From an uncultured delta proteobacterium (GTDB lineage: Bacteria > Desulfobacterota > Desulfobulbia > Desulfobulbales > Desulfocapsaceae), in assembly GCA_903901335.1 (NCBI GenBank), contig CAIUQR010000083.1:1-64000 (forward strand): a DNA stretch of 64,000 bases, written 5' to 3'. Numbering within the stretch: the stretch's first letter is position 1; the number at the start of each line of letters is the position of its first letter. Shown here piece by piece: positions 20,276-29,604 of this stretch. Below the pieces are notes generated by a model. It ran no database searches, was not told the DNA's origin, and saw only the letters and a list, made by a program, of their open reading frames with translations. The position numbers were made by a program, and so were the translations under genes.

Positions 20276-20344
20276 AACCAGTCTCCTTTCCTCTCGTCTG
20301 TTAAATCCCGGCATGGCCAGGCAGCTGAGCTTGGCTGCCCTCAC

Positions 20345-20545
20345 CTATGCCGCTCTGTGCTTCATTAAATATTTCACAAACTTCCGTTTTGCATTCTGGT
20401 AATCGTTCCAACTGTAATGATTGATATTTTCTTCGATATCGAACAGGCTTTGATAGTACACCGCCAGGTTTTGCAGGCCGTTTTCACTCCCTCCATCTTT
20501 GCCGATCATTTTGGGCTTCGCGGGTGTTCCGGTAAAGTTCAGCAT
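20345..20545 (-). CDS. Hypothetical protein, 66 residues
   Basis: Short soluble protein lying between the two small SAP-like genes, same strand. It starts MLNFTGTPAKPKMIGKDGG and ends with a basic helix (YQNAKRKFVKYLMKHRAA). A GGGGGA site eight bases before the ATG at 20545 supports it; the ATG two codons upstream is too close to that site. I recognise no family. It probably belongs to the same transcript as its neighbours. Confidence 0.55.
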   Translation of the reverse strand: MLNFTGTPAKPKMIGKDGGSENGLQNLAVYYQSLFDIEENINHYSWNDYQNAKRKFVKYLMKHRAA

Positions 20546-20595
20546 TTTCATTCCCCCGTGTCAGGGCAATACCGCTGCTTCATGGTTTCCCCGGC

Positions 20596-20829
20596 TTACG
20601 ATGTTGAGGCCTTGCGTCCAAGTACCAGGCAGAATAATCTGTCAGGAATTTTGACCCGGCATTCCTTTCGCCAGCAACATTTTTTGTTATCGCAGGACCT
20701 GCCGTTTATCTGATAACACGGGGGATTGCCTTCTTTGATCTGGATTTTTCTGATGAGATCAGCCTTTTTGAAGTTATCGATTTTGATACCCAGTCTCTTC
20801 GCCTTCTTTTGCACTTCCGTCATTTCCAT
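20596..20829 (-). CDS. SAP-like/CCWR small protein
   Basis: A 77-residue paralogue of the protein at 20096: MEMTEVQKKAKRLGIKID, KKADLIRKIQIKEGN, then PCYQINGRSCDNKKCCWRKE and a final Cys, followed by an extra basic tail (RVKIPDRLFCLVLGRKAST). GGAG eight bases before the ATG at 20829 sets the start. Thirty bases at the 5' end are almost identical to those of the 20096 gene, consistent with a fairly recent tandem duplication around the 66-residue gene. Confidence 0.72.
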   Translation of the reverse strand: MEMTEVQKKAKRLGIKIDNFKKADLIRKIQIKEGNPPCYQINGRSCDNKKCCWRKECRVKIPDRLFCLVLGRKASTS

Positions 20830-21087
20830 GAACAAGCTCCTTTCCTGTAATCTTGCAATGATTGTGCGGTAATGAGATACAAAAGCAATCGGTGTCCGTC
20901 CGGAAACGGCCATCCCTCCCCCTGGCTCTCCGTCGCTTGCAAACGTGGATTTTTGGGATACAGATCAGGTAATCAAGCGCGTCGATATTGAGATCTATGG
21001 CTCGTGTTCCGGACAGACACGCGAACTTGTCTTGAGGTTAACTGTGGAGGAAGAGCGCGGCAAAGACAATACTGCAGCTCTCGGGAT

Positions 21088-21111
21088 AGTACGGTAACAA
21101 AATACCGTACT
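21088..21111 (-). terminator. Hairpin at the end of the LuxR-type regulator gene
   Basis: Perfect 9-bp inverted repeat AGTACGGTA / TACCGTACT with a 6-nt A/C loop, touching the stop codon of the regulator gene. There is no clear T-run, so termination strength is uncertain. Confidence 0.45.
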
Positions 21112-22105
21112 AGAGGATGGATGTGAGGAATTTCTTGAGGTTTTTCCCTTGGTTTTTTATCCCGAGTTTTTTTCTGATATTTTCTCGATACGATTCTATG
21201 GTTCTCAAAGAGAGTCCTAAGAGATCGGCTATCTCTTTTGAGGATTTATTCTGCCTGATAGAGTGGACAATCTGCAATTCCCGAGGGGCCAGTCTGGCAT
21301 TTATCAGGACACTGTCATGAGGATGTTTCGAGAACACATCCAGCAGATTCGCCTGCGCGGTTTCCATGTAGTTCTTCGTTGCACCGCTTGCCCGGGTCTG
21401 GGCTTTTTTCAGGAGCGGAAGCACCGTCTCCACCGTCTTGGCGGCAATTTCCCGTCTGATCTCGCTATGCTCCTTATCTCTTCTCTTCAACATGACGTTC
21501 ATGGTGGTGTTGATATCATGAAGTTCCCGGTTTTTTTCCTGCAATTCCTTTTCTTTTACCAGCACTTTTTCCAAGGCGGTTTTCAGCTCGTCGACCGTTC
21601 GGGTCAACTCAGCCGTTCTTTCCACGACCTGGTGTTCCAGGTTGGCCCGGGATTGCTGGAGTTTCATTTCCACGGCTTTTCGGGCGGCAATCTCGCCTTT
21701 GAGGCGCTCATTCTGGTCTCTCAGCCTGGCAACCAGATCCTGCTTTTCAAAGCTGCGTCGCGCCTTGCTGAGGAGGTCGTCCATATCGCAGGGCTTCTGG
21801 AGATAATCATCAGCTCCGAGCTGGAGGGTTTGCACGGCTGAACCAATATCACCCTGTCCGGTCAGGATGATAACACCGATATCCGGGTAGAGATTCTTCG
21901 CCTGTGTCAACACCCCTATACCATCCACCCTGGGCATGAACAGATCGGTAATGACCAGGTCGTATCGCCTGGCGCGAAGCTCGTCTATGGCCTTCCGGCC
22001 ATCTGTTGCGGTGGTGACGGTAAAGTTGTTTTTTTCAAGGGCCCAGCCGATGGAAGTCAGGATGGCCTCTTCATCATCAACCAGGAGTATCGATTTATGG
22101 TTCAT
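21110..22105 (-). CDS. Response regulator: receiver, coiled coil, LuxR-type HTH
   Basis: DNA-binding two-component regulator of 331 residues. Receiver domain at residues 1-120 (DDEEAILTSIGWAL, VITDLFMPRVDG, LTGQG, LQKPCD). A long coiled coil follows (LKGEIAARKAVEMKLQQSRA and onwards to about 225). A GerE/LuxR-type helix-turn-helix lies in the last 60 residues (LAPRELQIVHSIRQNKSSKE, then IADLLGLSLRTIESYRENIR). A receiver and LuxR HTH separated by a kinase-like helical linker is unusual. Start at 22105 overlaps the end of the upstream histidine kinase gene by 11 bp, so the pair is translationally coupled and probably cognate. Confidence 0.92.
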   Translation of the reverse strand: MNHKSILLVDDEEAILTSIGWALEKNNFTVTTATDGRKAIDELRARRYDLVITDLFMPRVDGIGVLTQAKNLYPDIGVIILTGQGDIGSAVQTLQLGADDYLQKPCDMDDLLSKARRSFEKQDLVARLRDQNERLKGEIAARKAVEMKLQQSRANLEHQVVERTAELTRTVDELKTALEKVLVKEKELQEKNRELHDINTTMNVMLKRRDKEHSEIRREIAAKTVETVLPLLKKAQTRASGATKNYMETAQANLLDVFSKHPHDSVLINARLAPRELQIVHSIRQNKSSKEIADLLGLSLRTIESYRENIRKKLGIKNQGKNLKKFLTSIL

Positions 22106-24140
22106 TGTGTGCACTCATAACGGGCAGAAATACCGAAAACATCGAGCCCTTGCCGGGTTCGCTTTTGACATCGATTTGGCCGCCATGTTTTTTGATAATA
22201 CCGTAACTGACGGATAAGCCGAGGCCGGTCCCTTTCAACTCGGACTTGGTGGTGAAAAACGGTTCAAAGATATGGGGAAGATGCGCCGGACTGATGCCTG
22301 TGCCGTTATCCTCGATATGGACGACAACGTCTTCCCCGATTGTCTCGGTGGCGATAGTGATTGTCCCGCCTCCTTCACAGGCGTCTGCGGCGTTGGTGAG
22401 GAGATTGAGAAAGACCTGTTTCAGCTGATCGGGAACCGCCATGATGGAGGGAAGGCCGGCATACTTTTTTACAACCGTTATGTCGCGGGCATGCAGGTCT
22501 TTTTTCCCGATCAGGAGGAGCGCGTCCAGGGTTGCGTGCAGATCAGTCGGCGCAAGTTTGCCGGTAGTGGGCCGGTAGAAATCCCTGAGATTGGCGATGA
22601 GGTTCTTCATCCGGTGACATTCCTGGAGTGCCAGCGCCACGAGTTCCTCCTCCTTTTTTTCAAGGGGAACGTACTGCCTTATCCCTTTGATGATGGTCAT
22701 GACGCTCTGGAGAGGATTGTTGAACTCATGGGCGATGGAGGCGGAAAGACTCCCCACCGCTGAGAGCTTTTCCGCATGGAGCAGCTGTTCGTGCGACTTC
22801 TGCAATTCCAGCGTCCGTTCCCGGACCCGTTGCTCCAGCTCCTCATGTGCTTTTTCCAAAGCCTCCCTGTTTTTTTGTTCCTCGGTAATATCGAAGGCGT
22901 AATGGAGGTAGAGATCTCCGCCCACTGGAATCCAGTGGGCATCCCAATACATGCCAAGCCCCCAGAACTGATCATTTAAGGCAACACCTTTGTCCCAGAG
23001 TTTTGGGGCAAGGCACCAGGGACAGGGGGCCTCTCTCTGCCCCCAGCTTGCATAGCATTTCCTGCCCGGAACGGCCCCTACCGCAACGGCCGCCCTATTG
23101 GAAGCAACGATCTCCCGTGTATGGTATTTCAGAAGCAGAGCAACACAGGGGAGGGCATCCATGAACAGCTGCCGCAATCTCATCTCGCCGTGTAATTTCT
23201 CCTCCGCCTCCTTGCGCCGGGTGATATCCCGGCCGACAGCCTGGTACTCAATGACCTCGCCCTTCTCATTATAGAGGGCCCGGCCGCACCACTGCTGCCA
23301 GGATATCCTGCCGTCCGGCAGGTGGACCCGGTGTTCAATGGTTTTCTCCGGACTCAGCGGGGTCAGATGCTTGAAATGATCCCCCACCAATGGCAGGTCG
23401 TCCTTATAAATATCCGGCAGATAATTGGTGCCGAGGATCTCCTGATAGTTAACGCCGAAACACCGGCAATAGGCGTCGTTGACAAAGGTCAGCCTGCCTT
23501 GGGGATCGAACCGGCAGATCAGATCGTTCTGGTCCATGACTATGGCCCGGTATCTTTCCTTGAGGTGACGGAGCCTGGCCAGCTCCGCCTCTTTGTGAAC
23601 GGAAATATTGCTCACCACAACCCGGTATTGCCCCGGCGGATCAAAACCTTCCGTATTGATGACTGTTTCCACCAGGGCGTGGAAAAAAGGCCCGTCTTTT
23701 TTCTGCAGCCGCAATTCAAAGGATTGCCTCTCTTTTGTCTCCAGCAGCTTTTTACGGTGGAGATAAAAGACATCCTGATCATCAAAGGCGATGAAAGCGG
23801 AAAACTGCTGCCTGAGCAGCTGACCTCTTGCCCCCCCCAGAAGAGCGGCAGCGGTCAGGTTGGCCTCAAGAATCGTCCCCTTGTCGCTTAAGGTCAGATA
23901 GGCAACCGGGGCAAAGTCATAGAGGTCGGCATAACGGCGGCGGGACTTTTCGAGCTCTTCCTGGGTTTGGCGCAGATCTTCGTTTTGCAGCTCCAGTTCG
24001 ATTCGGTGGGTATCGAGTTCATTTACCAGTTCGCGGATATCCTCCTGAAGCACCTCCGCCTTGCCGGGTGTTTCCTCCGGAAACGTCTGGGCACGTCGTC
24101 GCAGTTCGCAAAATTTATTGTCGCCGGATTTTTTTTCCAT
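22095..24140 (-). CDS. PAS-domain hybrid-free sensor histidine kinase
   Basis: Soluble sensor kinase of about 681 residues with no membrane segment. After an N-terminal helix (ELVNELDTHRIELELQNEDL) come PAS 1 (LYDFAPVAYLTLSDKGTILE), PAS 2 (YRAIVMDQNDLICRFDPQGR) and a third PAS-like domain with a cysteine patch (KCYASWGQREAPCPWCLAPK). A coiled linker leads to the HisKA dimerisation domain (SIAHEFNNPLQS, phospho-His) and HATPase domain (LLTNAADAC, DNGTGI, GTGLGLSVSYGII). It partners the overlapping downstream LuxR-type regulator. PAS 1 is clearly homologous to the PAS domain of the protein at 24221. Confidence 0.94.
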   Translation of the reverse strand: MEKKSGDNKFCELRRRAQTFPEETPGKAEVLQEDIRELVNELDTHRIELELQNEDLRQTQEELEKSRRRYADLYDFAPVAYLTLSDKGTILEANLTAAALLGGARGQLLRQQFSAFIAFDDQDVFYLHRKKLLETKERQSFELRLQKKDGPFFHALVETVINTEGFDPPGQYRVVVSNISVHKEAELARLRHLKERYRAIVMDQNDLICRFDPQGRLTFVNDAYCRCFGVNYQEILGTNYLPDIYKDDLPLVGDHFKHLTPLSPEKTIEHRVHLPDGRISWQQWCGRALYNEKGEVIEYQAVGRDITRRKEAEEKLHGEMRLRQLFMDALPCVALLLKYHTREIVASNRAAVAVGAVPGRKCYASWGQREAPCPWCLAPKLWDKGVALNDQFWGLGMYWDAHWIPVGGDLYLHYAFDITEEQKNREALEKAHEELEQRVRERTLELQKSHEQLLHAEKLSAVGSLSASIAHEFNNPLQSVMTIIKGIRQYVPLEKKEEELVALALQECHRMKNLIANLRDFYRPTTGKLAPTDLHATLDALLLIGKKDLHARDITVVKKYAGLPSIMAVPDQLKQVFLNLLTNAADACEGGGTITIATETIGEDVVVHIEDNGTGISPAHLPHIFEPFFTTKSELKGTGLGLSVSYGIIKKHGGQIDVKSEPGKGSMFSVFLPVMSAHNEP

Positions 24141-24220
24141 ATCACTCTTTGGGCTCCCCCTCACATGCGTAGCGAAGGTATGAAACCCGTGCTCTTACAT
24201 TGCTGAAATATGTACTTCCT

Positions 24221-25189
24221 TCATTTTTCCGGGGTGCCTCGATCTACTTTCTTCATTTGGGGGTAATGCTTCTCTACACATTCCGGGCAGATGCCATGGC
24301 TGAACTCGGCCTCGGTGTGGTCGCGGATATAGACTTCCACCTGGCTCCAGTAGCCCTGGTCGTCGCGGATTTTCTTGCAGTTGGCGCAGATGGGCAGAAT
24401 GCCGCGCAGAGTCCGGATGTCATCGATCAATGCCTTCTGCAGTGCCTCCTCGGCCTGCTTTAACCTGCTGATGTCGCTTATGACGACGCGGAACACGAAC
24501 GCCCCCATGGAAGCCTCGACCGGGGATTCACCATCGGCCTTTTTCCCTGATCCCGCCGCCAGTTCCTGCCTGACTGTTGCCTCCAGAAAGCCCCAGAATA
24601 CCGTGCCGTCCTCTTTTACCATCCGCAGTTCGCAGGCCAGCGGTTCACCTGTTTGCCCTGAGCTTTCCTGCTCCGAGTCCAGCCGGACCGTCGAACAGCT
24701 CGCAAGGAGCTGCTTGAGATACCGATAATAGATATCCTGGTCCTCTTTGACGATAAATCGGCTGAGCGGCTGTTTTATGAGCGTGGCCCGCCCCACGCCC
24801 AGCAGGGTAGCGGTGGTGAGATTTGCCTCCAGAATCAGTCCCTTTTCGCTGATGGTGCAGTAGCCCACCGGCGCCAGGTCATAAAGGTCGAAATAGCGGT
24901 CCTTCGCGGCCTCCAGTTCCGCCTCAATCCGGCGCAGTTCCTCATTCTGAATTTCGAGCTCGATCTGATGCACCCGCAGCTCATATAACATATGCTGCAT
25001 CTCTTCGGCTGACAGGGCCTGCAGGCCTTCCTGTGACAGGCCCGCTTTTCTCCGGAAGATATCTTCCGCCAGCCAGCGCAGGGTCAGTTCTGCCTGTTCT
25101 GAACTTAATTGAAATGACCCCGCCTGCGGCGAGCCGTTCGTAGCCGCTGAAGGGACGGCATCTTCGGGTTGTTTATCTTTTTTTCTCAT
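24221..25189 (-). CDS. PAS protein with C-terminal four-cysteine module
   Basis: A 322-residue soluble protein with no kinase, cyclase or DNA-binding domain. Residues about 45-100 form a helix homologous to the kinase at 22095 (MLYELRVHQIELEIQNEELR); a PAS domain follows (LYDLAPVGYCTISEKGLILE), with PAC end VVISDISRLKQAEEAL near 255. The last 60 residues carry the module ICANCKKIRDDQGYW ... VYIRDHTEAEFSHG ... CPECVEKHYP. A GGAG site precedes the ATG. The conserved cysteine module, shared with two other proteins here, is the presumed output. Confidence 0.88.
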   Translation of the reverse strand: MRKKDKQPEDAVPSAATNGSPQAGSFQLSSEQAELTLRWLAEDIFRRKAGLSQEGLQALSAEEMQHMLYELRVHQIELEIQNEELRRIEAELEAAKDRYFDLYDLAPVGYCTISEKGLILEANLTTATLLGVGRATLIKQPLSRFIVKEDQDIYYRYLKQLLASCSTVRLDSEQESSGQTGEPLACELRMVKEDGTVFWGFLEATVRQELAAGSGKKADGESPVEASMGAFVFRVVISDISRLKQAEEALQKALIDDIRTLRGILPICANCKKIRDDQGYWSQVEVYIRDHTEAEFSHGICPECVEKHYPQMKKVDRGTPEK

Positions 25190-25232
25190 TGTGTATCTCC
25201 TTCATTCTGCGGTTGTCTGTCTTTCATCCCCA

Positions 25233-28200
25233 TCAGGTCTTGAGGCCGACGGTCATCATCGCACAGGTAAGGCCGATGATCAGGCCTTCGGCGTCACGCA
25301 GGGGTTCCACGGTCAGGTCATAGAAGTGCAGTTTCCCGTCAAGAGTGATCCGCACCTCCTGCCGGGACCCCTTGCCGCTTTCCAGAACCTGCCGCTTGAT
25401 GGTTGTAAGATTGGCGGCATCTTCTGCCGATAGAAAATCGGCATCTGTCCTGCCGAGAATCGCCTGAAAGGGGAACCGGGCAGCGGAATTGCAGACCCAG
25501 GTATAGCTCAGTTCCGTATCCTGGTTAAAAACCGCCAGGGAAGCGGCCTGAAGCGCAACTCGCATCCGCTCTTCATTGAGTTGCAGGGCGTCCTGCGTAT
25601 TCTTCGCTCGCGTGATATCAACAAAGGTAATCACCGCGCCTTCAATCACATTGTCGAGGGTGCGGTAAGGCAGGATACGCATCGAGTACCACTTTCCCTC
25701 GGCTGTCTGGACATCCACTTCCTGGGGAACCAGGGTGTCCAGCACGGCCCTCGTGTCCGACACCAGGCGGTCGTAGCCCACCAGATTGGAGACGATATGG
25801 CCCACGGGTCTGCCGACATCGCTCAGGATAAGGTTGATGACCCGGGTGGCGGAAGGGGTGAAGCGCAGGATGTGCAGCCCATGATCGACAAAGACGGTGG
25901 CGATGCCGGTACCGGCCAGAAGGTTGTTCATATCGTTGTTGGCCTGCGACAGATCGGCAACTTTGGTCTGCAGTTCGGCATTGACCGTGGCCAGCTCCTC
26001 GTTAACGGATTGCAATTCCTCCTTGGAGGTCTCCAGTTCCTCGTTGGTGGATTGCAGTTCCTCGTTCACCGACTGCATCTCCTCGTTCGAGGATTTCAGC
26101 TCTTCGTTGGAGGTCTCCAACTCCTCGTTGGCCGTCTGCAGGTATTCCTCCTTGGCCTGCAGCTCCTTTTTAAGTGTGGCGATGCGGGCATCAGTGTCAC
26201 TCTCGGGGCCGGAGGCAGGCAGGGCGGTCGCCTGCCCATTGAGAATTTCGGCACGGCTCTGTACAGCCGACGCCTGCTCCAGGATAACCAGATACAAAAG
26301 CGTCTCAGCTGTCGCGGCCGGGTGTGCCCATTCGGCAAGCTCAGGACGGACAGCAACCGGGCGGATGGTCAGGTTGACCGTCGTGAAGTCGCCGTTCGTT
26401 TTAACCCGCAGACCGAAGCGACTGACAACTTCTTTTATACCGGCGGCCTTATGCAGGGCTGTGGTCAGTTCGCGCCGCAGTCCTTCGCGGGCCATCTTCA
26501 GGATGTTGTTGATGCCGGCCTCGCCGGGGGCCGGTTCCAGATACATCCCGGTGCGGCCGTGCAGATAGAGGATATTGCCCTGACTGTTGACGAGCACAGC
26601 GGCAGGGACGGTCTGCTGCAGGAGCGCCTGCTCGGTAAGCTCGCGCAGTTGAAACGTAGCTGCACCGGCCGTCTTTTCGGCAACTCGCGGAAACGCCGCT
26701 CCCCTCATCGGCGGAAGAAACCGGCCGAGTGCCGCGCGCTGGGTGCTGTGAAAGTCTTCCTTGCGTTGATACAATTTCGCTTTGCGATCAACGGCCGTAA
26801 AAAGATCGTCAAAATCCCCGATGGTCTCCGAGGTGCCCAGGAAGAGAAAACCGCCGGGGTTCAGCGCGTAGTGGAACAGGGGGATGATTTTTTTCTGCAG
26901 GTCTCCGCCCATATAGATGAGCAGATTGCGGCAGCTGATCAGATCGAGCTTGGAGAAGGGCGGATCTTTAATCACGTTCTGCTCGGAAAAGACCAGCAGG
27001 TCGCGGATGCCTTTGTGGATGCGGTAGGCGCTGCCGTTGGACTCGGCCGTAAAAAAGCGCGCCAGCCGCTCAGGCGTAATGTCGGCGGCGATGCTGGCCG
27101 GATAGAGGCCGGCCCGGGCCATCGCAATTGCCTGTTGGTCAATGTCGGTGGCGAAGACCTGCACCGTGTAGTTCTGTCTCAACGCCTCCAGGTGCTCCTG
27201 CAGCAGGATGGCGAGGGAATAGGCCTCCTCGCCGGTGGAACATCCGGGCGACCAGACCCGGACTGTGGCGCTTGCCGACTTGCCGATAAAGAGCTTGGGG
27301 ATGACCTGTTCCGTAAGTGCCTTAAACACCTCCGGATCGCGGAAGAAATTGGTGACGCCGATCAAGAGGTCCCGGAAAAGCGCCTCCACCTCCGCCGGAG
27401 TCTGCTGCAGATACTTGACGTACCCGTCTATCGTGGTGACCTGATGGACGGCCATGCGCCGTTCGATGCGCCGGTTGATGGTACTCGGTTTATACTGGGA
27501 AAAGTCGTGACCGGTCTGGGAACGCAGCAGGATATGAATCTTCTTCAGCGCATTCTCGGACTTGGGCTCCCTGGCGATAGCGGGCCGGGGGGGCCTGCCG
27601 AAGGCATGCGCTACATAGGCGGTGAGCTGGGCGGGCATCTCGGCCGGGGGGAGCTCGTAGTCCACCAGGCCGGTAGCGATGGCGCTGCGCGGCATACCAT
27701 CGTACTCGGTGGATTCGGGGTTCTGGGCCATAACCATGCCGCCCTCACCCTTGATGGCCCGCACGCCCTGAGTGCCGTCGCTGCCGGTCCCGGAAAGGAC
27801 GATACAGATGGCCCGCTCGCGCTGATCCTGGGCGAGCGAGCGAAAGAAGAAGTCAATCGGCAGACGCTGGCCGCGCGGCAGGACCGGCTCCAGCAATTGC
27901 AGCGTGCCGTTCAGAAAGGCCATATCCCGGCCCGGCGGAATGATGTAGGTGCAGTTGGGTTGAACCACCATGCCGTCCTCAACCTCGAAGACCTGCATGC
28001 GGGTATAACGCCGGATCAGGTCGGTGAGAATGCTCTTATGGTCCGGGGCCAGGTGCTGCACCAGCACAAAGGCCATGCCGGGATCGGTGACCGCCGACAT
28101 GCCGGAAAAAAAGGCCTCGAAGGCCGCCAGTCCTCCGGCCGACGCACCGATGCCGACGATGGGAAAACCGGCCACCGGACCCTTGGCCGTATCTTCCGGG

Positions 28201-28295
28201 TCAGGGACACCTCCTACAGACTTCTGTGTCTTGATCACCTTTTCCCTGCTCGTTGCTTCCGTTGCCTTTGTTTGTTCTTTTTTTCTTGCCGTCAT
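25233..28295 (-). CDS. CheB-CheR-PAS fusion protein
   Basis: A 1020-residue fusion of chemotaxis methylesterase and methyltransferase domains with sensor domains. CheB at about residues 45-240 ([15 protein letters not shown] with active serine, [10 protein letters not shown] histidine, and GTGSDGTQG). CheR at about 265-520 ([20 protein letters not shown] site, [12 protein letters not shown]). A long heptad coiled coil ([19 protein letters not shown] type) follows, then PAS domains to the C terminus. No kinase or GGDEF output, and no MCP or other che gene in the window, so its role is unclear. GGAGG five bases before the ATG at 28295 sets the start. Confidence 0.93.
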   Translation of the reverse strand: MTARKKEQTKATEATSREKVIKTQKSVGGVPDPEDTAKGPVAGFPIVGIGASAGGLAAFEAFFSGMSAVTDPGMAFVLVQHLAPDHKSILTDLIRRYTRMQVFEVEDGMVVQPNCTYIIPPGRDMAFLNGTLQLLEPVLPRGQRLPIDFFFRSLAQDQRERAICIVLSGTGSDGTQGVRAIKGEGGMVMAQNPESTEYDGMPRSAIATGLVDYELPPAEMPAQLTAYVAHAFGRPPRPAIAREPKSENALKKIHILLRSQTGHDFSQYKPSTINRRIERRMAVHQVTTIDGYVKYLQQTPAEVEALFRDLLIGVTNFFRDPEVFKALTEQVIPKLFIGKSASATVRVWSPGCSTGEEAYSLAILLQEHLEALRQNYTVQVFATDIDQQAIAMARAGLYPASIAADITPERLARFFTAESNGSAYRIHKGIRDLLVFSEQNVIKDPPFSKLDLISCRNLLIYMGGDLQKKIIPLFHYALNPGGFLFLGTSETIGDFDDLFTAVDRKAKLYQRKEDFHSTQRAALGRFLPPMRGAAFPRVAEKTAGAATFQLRELTEQALLQQTVPAAVLVNSQGNILYLHGRTGMYLEPAPGEAGINNILKMAREGLRRELTTALHKAAGIKEVVSRFGLRVKTNGDFTTVNLTIRPVAVRPELAEWAHPAATAETLLYLVILEQASAVQSRAEILNGQATALPASGPESDTDARIATLKKELQAKEEYLQTANEELETSNEELKSSNEEMQSVNEELQSTNEELETSKEELQSVNEELATVNAELQTKVADLSQANNDMNNLLAGTGIATVFVDHGLHILRFTPSATRVINLILSDVGRPVGHIVSNLVGYDRLVSDTRAVLDTLVPQEVDVQTAEGKWYSMRILPYRTLDNVIEGAVITFVDITRAKNTQDALQLNEERMRVALQAASLAVFNQDTELSYTWVCNSAARFPFQAILGRTDADFLSAEDAANLTTIKRQVLESGKGSRQEVRITLDGKLHFYDLTVEPLRDAEGLIIGLTCAMMTVGLKT

Positions 28296-28413
28296 AGAGG
28301 CCTCCGCTACCAATGATCAATTGCAAACCGATCGCCTCTTCCGATCTCTCCCCGGTCTTGCCTGCTCACCGAGATCTGGAACATTGCCGGGACGGGAGTG
28401 AAACGATTTTTTT

Positions 28414-29520
28414 TCAGGTGTTTGAGGGATACACTTTTTTCATAATTTCTTCATAAATATCCGGGTATAATTTCTTGGCGCATGCAGGACACATGCCATG
28501 GGAGAATTTGGCCTCGGAACGGTTTTGAATGTAAAATTCCATCTGTTCCCAATCGCCTTTAGAATTGCGGATCTTTTTGCAGGAAGCACAGGTGGGAAGC
28601 AATCCGCTCAAGGTCTTGATCTGGGCCAGCGCATCTTGAAGTTCGAGAATCACCGTATCCCTTTCCTTCCCGTATCGCTTCCGCTCTGCCACCTCGCTTG
28701 ACAGGACGGCAGTCCTTTCGGCGACTTGATTTTCCAGATCTTCGTTTATTCTTTTCAGCTCATCCTTGACCCGAAGAAATGTTCTGAAAATATAAAAGAA
28801 AATCAAGGAATAGGCCAAAAAGCGTTGTATATGCCAGAACCACCAGTCCTCAGTCCATATCAGGGAGACACGAAACTCGTAGGATGATAAACCCAACAAG
28901 GAAAACACCCAGGTAAACAGATAGGACTCTATTGTGCCGGAACGCAGAAATTCGAGCAGATAATAGACTGCGGCGGCAAGTAAGAGAGCCGCCGTGATGT
29001 AATTGATCCCTATCGCAAAAGGAGTAAATTCCCCGTTCAGCAGCATCGCCGGAAAGGATTCACGTGAATAGAGCACCGCCAATCCAGTCAGAGCGGAGAT
29101 GCAGGCAACCACCCAGGGAACTGTTTTTATCTTTGCGATTGTACCGGAACCCGGCAGCCACACCAGGGCAAACCAGACACTGCCGAAGATATTCCTGAGA
29201 CTGTGCAGCAGATGAAAACCCTGGCCGGAGATCGAAACGGCAACGAAGGTATCTAAAATGCCCATCATCAAAAACCCCATGGACAACAGAAAATATTCCC
29301 CTTTTTCTCTCTGCCCGTCCTGATGGAAATTCAGGAACAGCAGCGAGATGGAAATTGCTGCCAGGGCTCCGAACGCTTCAATCGAGGAATGGAGCTGTTC
29401 ATTGACCAGCGGGAGACCGTGGAAAAAAAAATCAGGGAGAATGGAGACCAGGAACGACCCGGAAAAGAGTACGAGGAGGAGGAACAGGCAGAACGGCCGG
29501 CGGTGTTGGGTAATGAACAT
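28414..29520 (-). CDS. Membrane sensor with C-terminal four-cysteine module
   Basis: A 368-residue integral membrane protein. About seven or eight hydrophobic helices (from FCLFLLLVLFSGSFLVSIL to FLAYSLIFFYIFRTFL) form a MASE-like sensory region with aromatic and histidine-bearing loops (GQGFHLLHSLRNIFG). Then a coiled coil (LKRINEDLENQVAERTAVLS) and the cysteine module (TCASCKKIRNSKGDW ... YIQNRSEAKFSHGMC ... CAKKLYPDIY) end the protein. No enzymatic output. GGAG eight bases before the ATG at 29520 sets the start. An 11-base G tract (coding strand) lies about 64 bp upstream. Confidence 0.86.
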   Translation of the reverse strand: MFITQHRRPFCLFLLLVLFSGSFLVSILPDFFFHGLPLVNEQLHSSIEAFGALAAISISLLFLNFHQDGQREKGEYFLLSMGFLMMGILDTFVAVSISGQGFHLLHSLRNIFGSVWFALVWLPGSGTIAKIKTVPWVVACISALTGLAVLYSRESFPAMLLNGEFTPFAIGINYITAALLLAAAVYYLLEFLRSGTIESYLFTWVFSLLGLSSYEFRVSLIWTEDWWFWHIQRFLAYSLIFFYIFRTFLRVKDELKRINEDLENQVAERTAVLSSEVAERKRYGKERDTVILELQDALAQIKTLSGLLPTCASCKKIRNSKGDWEQMEFYIQNRSEAKFSHGMCPACAKKLYPDIYEEIMKKVYPSNT

Positions 29521-29583
29521 TTCCCGCACTCCAAGGAGAGGTTATCTCGAAAAACGCAGCTTAACTCTCGAAGAATAACCGAT

Positions 29584-29594
29584 CCCCCCCCCCC
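29584..29594. repeat. Homopolymer tract of 11 C (G on the minus strand)
   Basis: Eleven consecutive C on the plus strand in the 84-bp interval between the membrane-sensor start and the stop of the hyfI-like gene. Such tracts can slip during replication; the position fits the upstream region of the membrane-sensor gene. Confidence 0.9.
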
Positions 29595-29604
29595 GACACT
29601 ACAA

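Noticed and set aside
25950..26170. Near-periodic 21-bp repeats, CRISPR-like at first sight
   Set aside because: They are codons for a heptad coiled coil (NEELQS/NEELET type) inside the CheB-CheR-PAS protein, with no spacers.
25581..28316. A 911-codon plus-strand frame
   Set aside because: Mirror of the CheB-CheR-PAS coding strand; the minus-strand product has full domain motifs.
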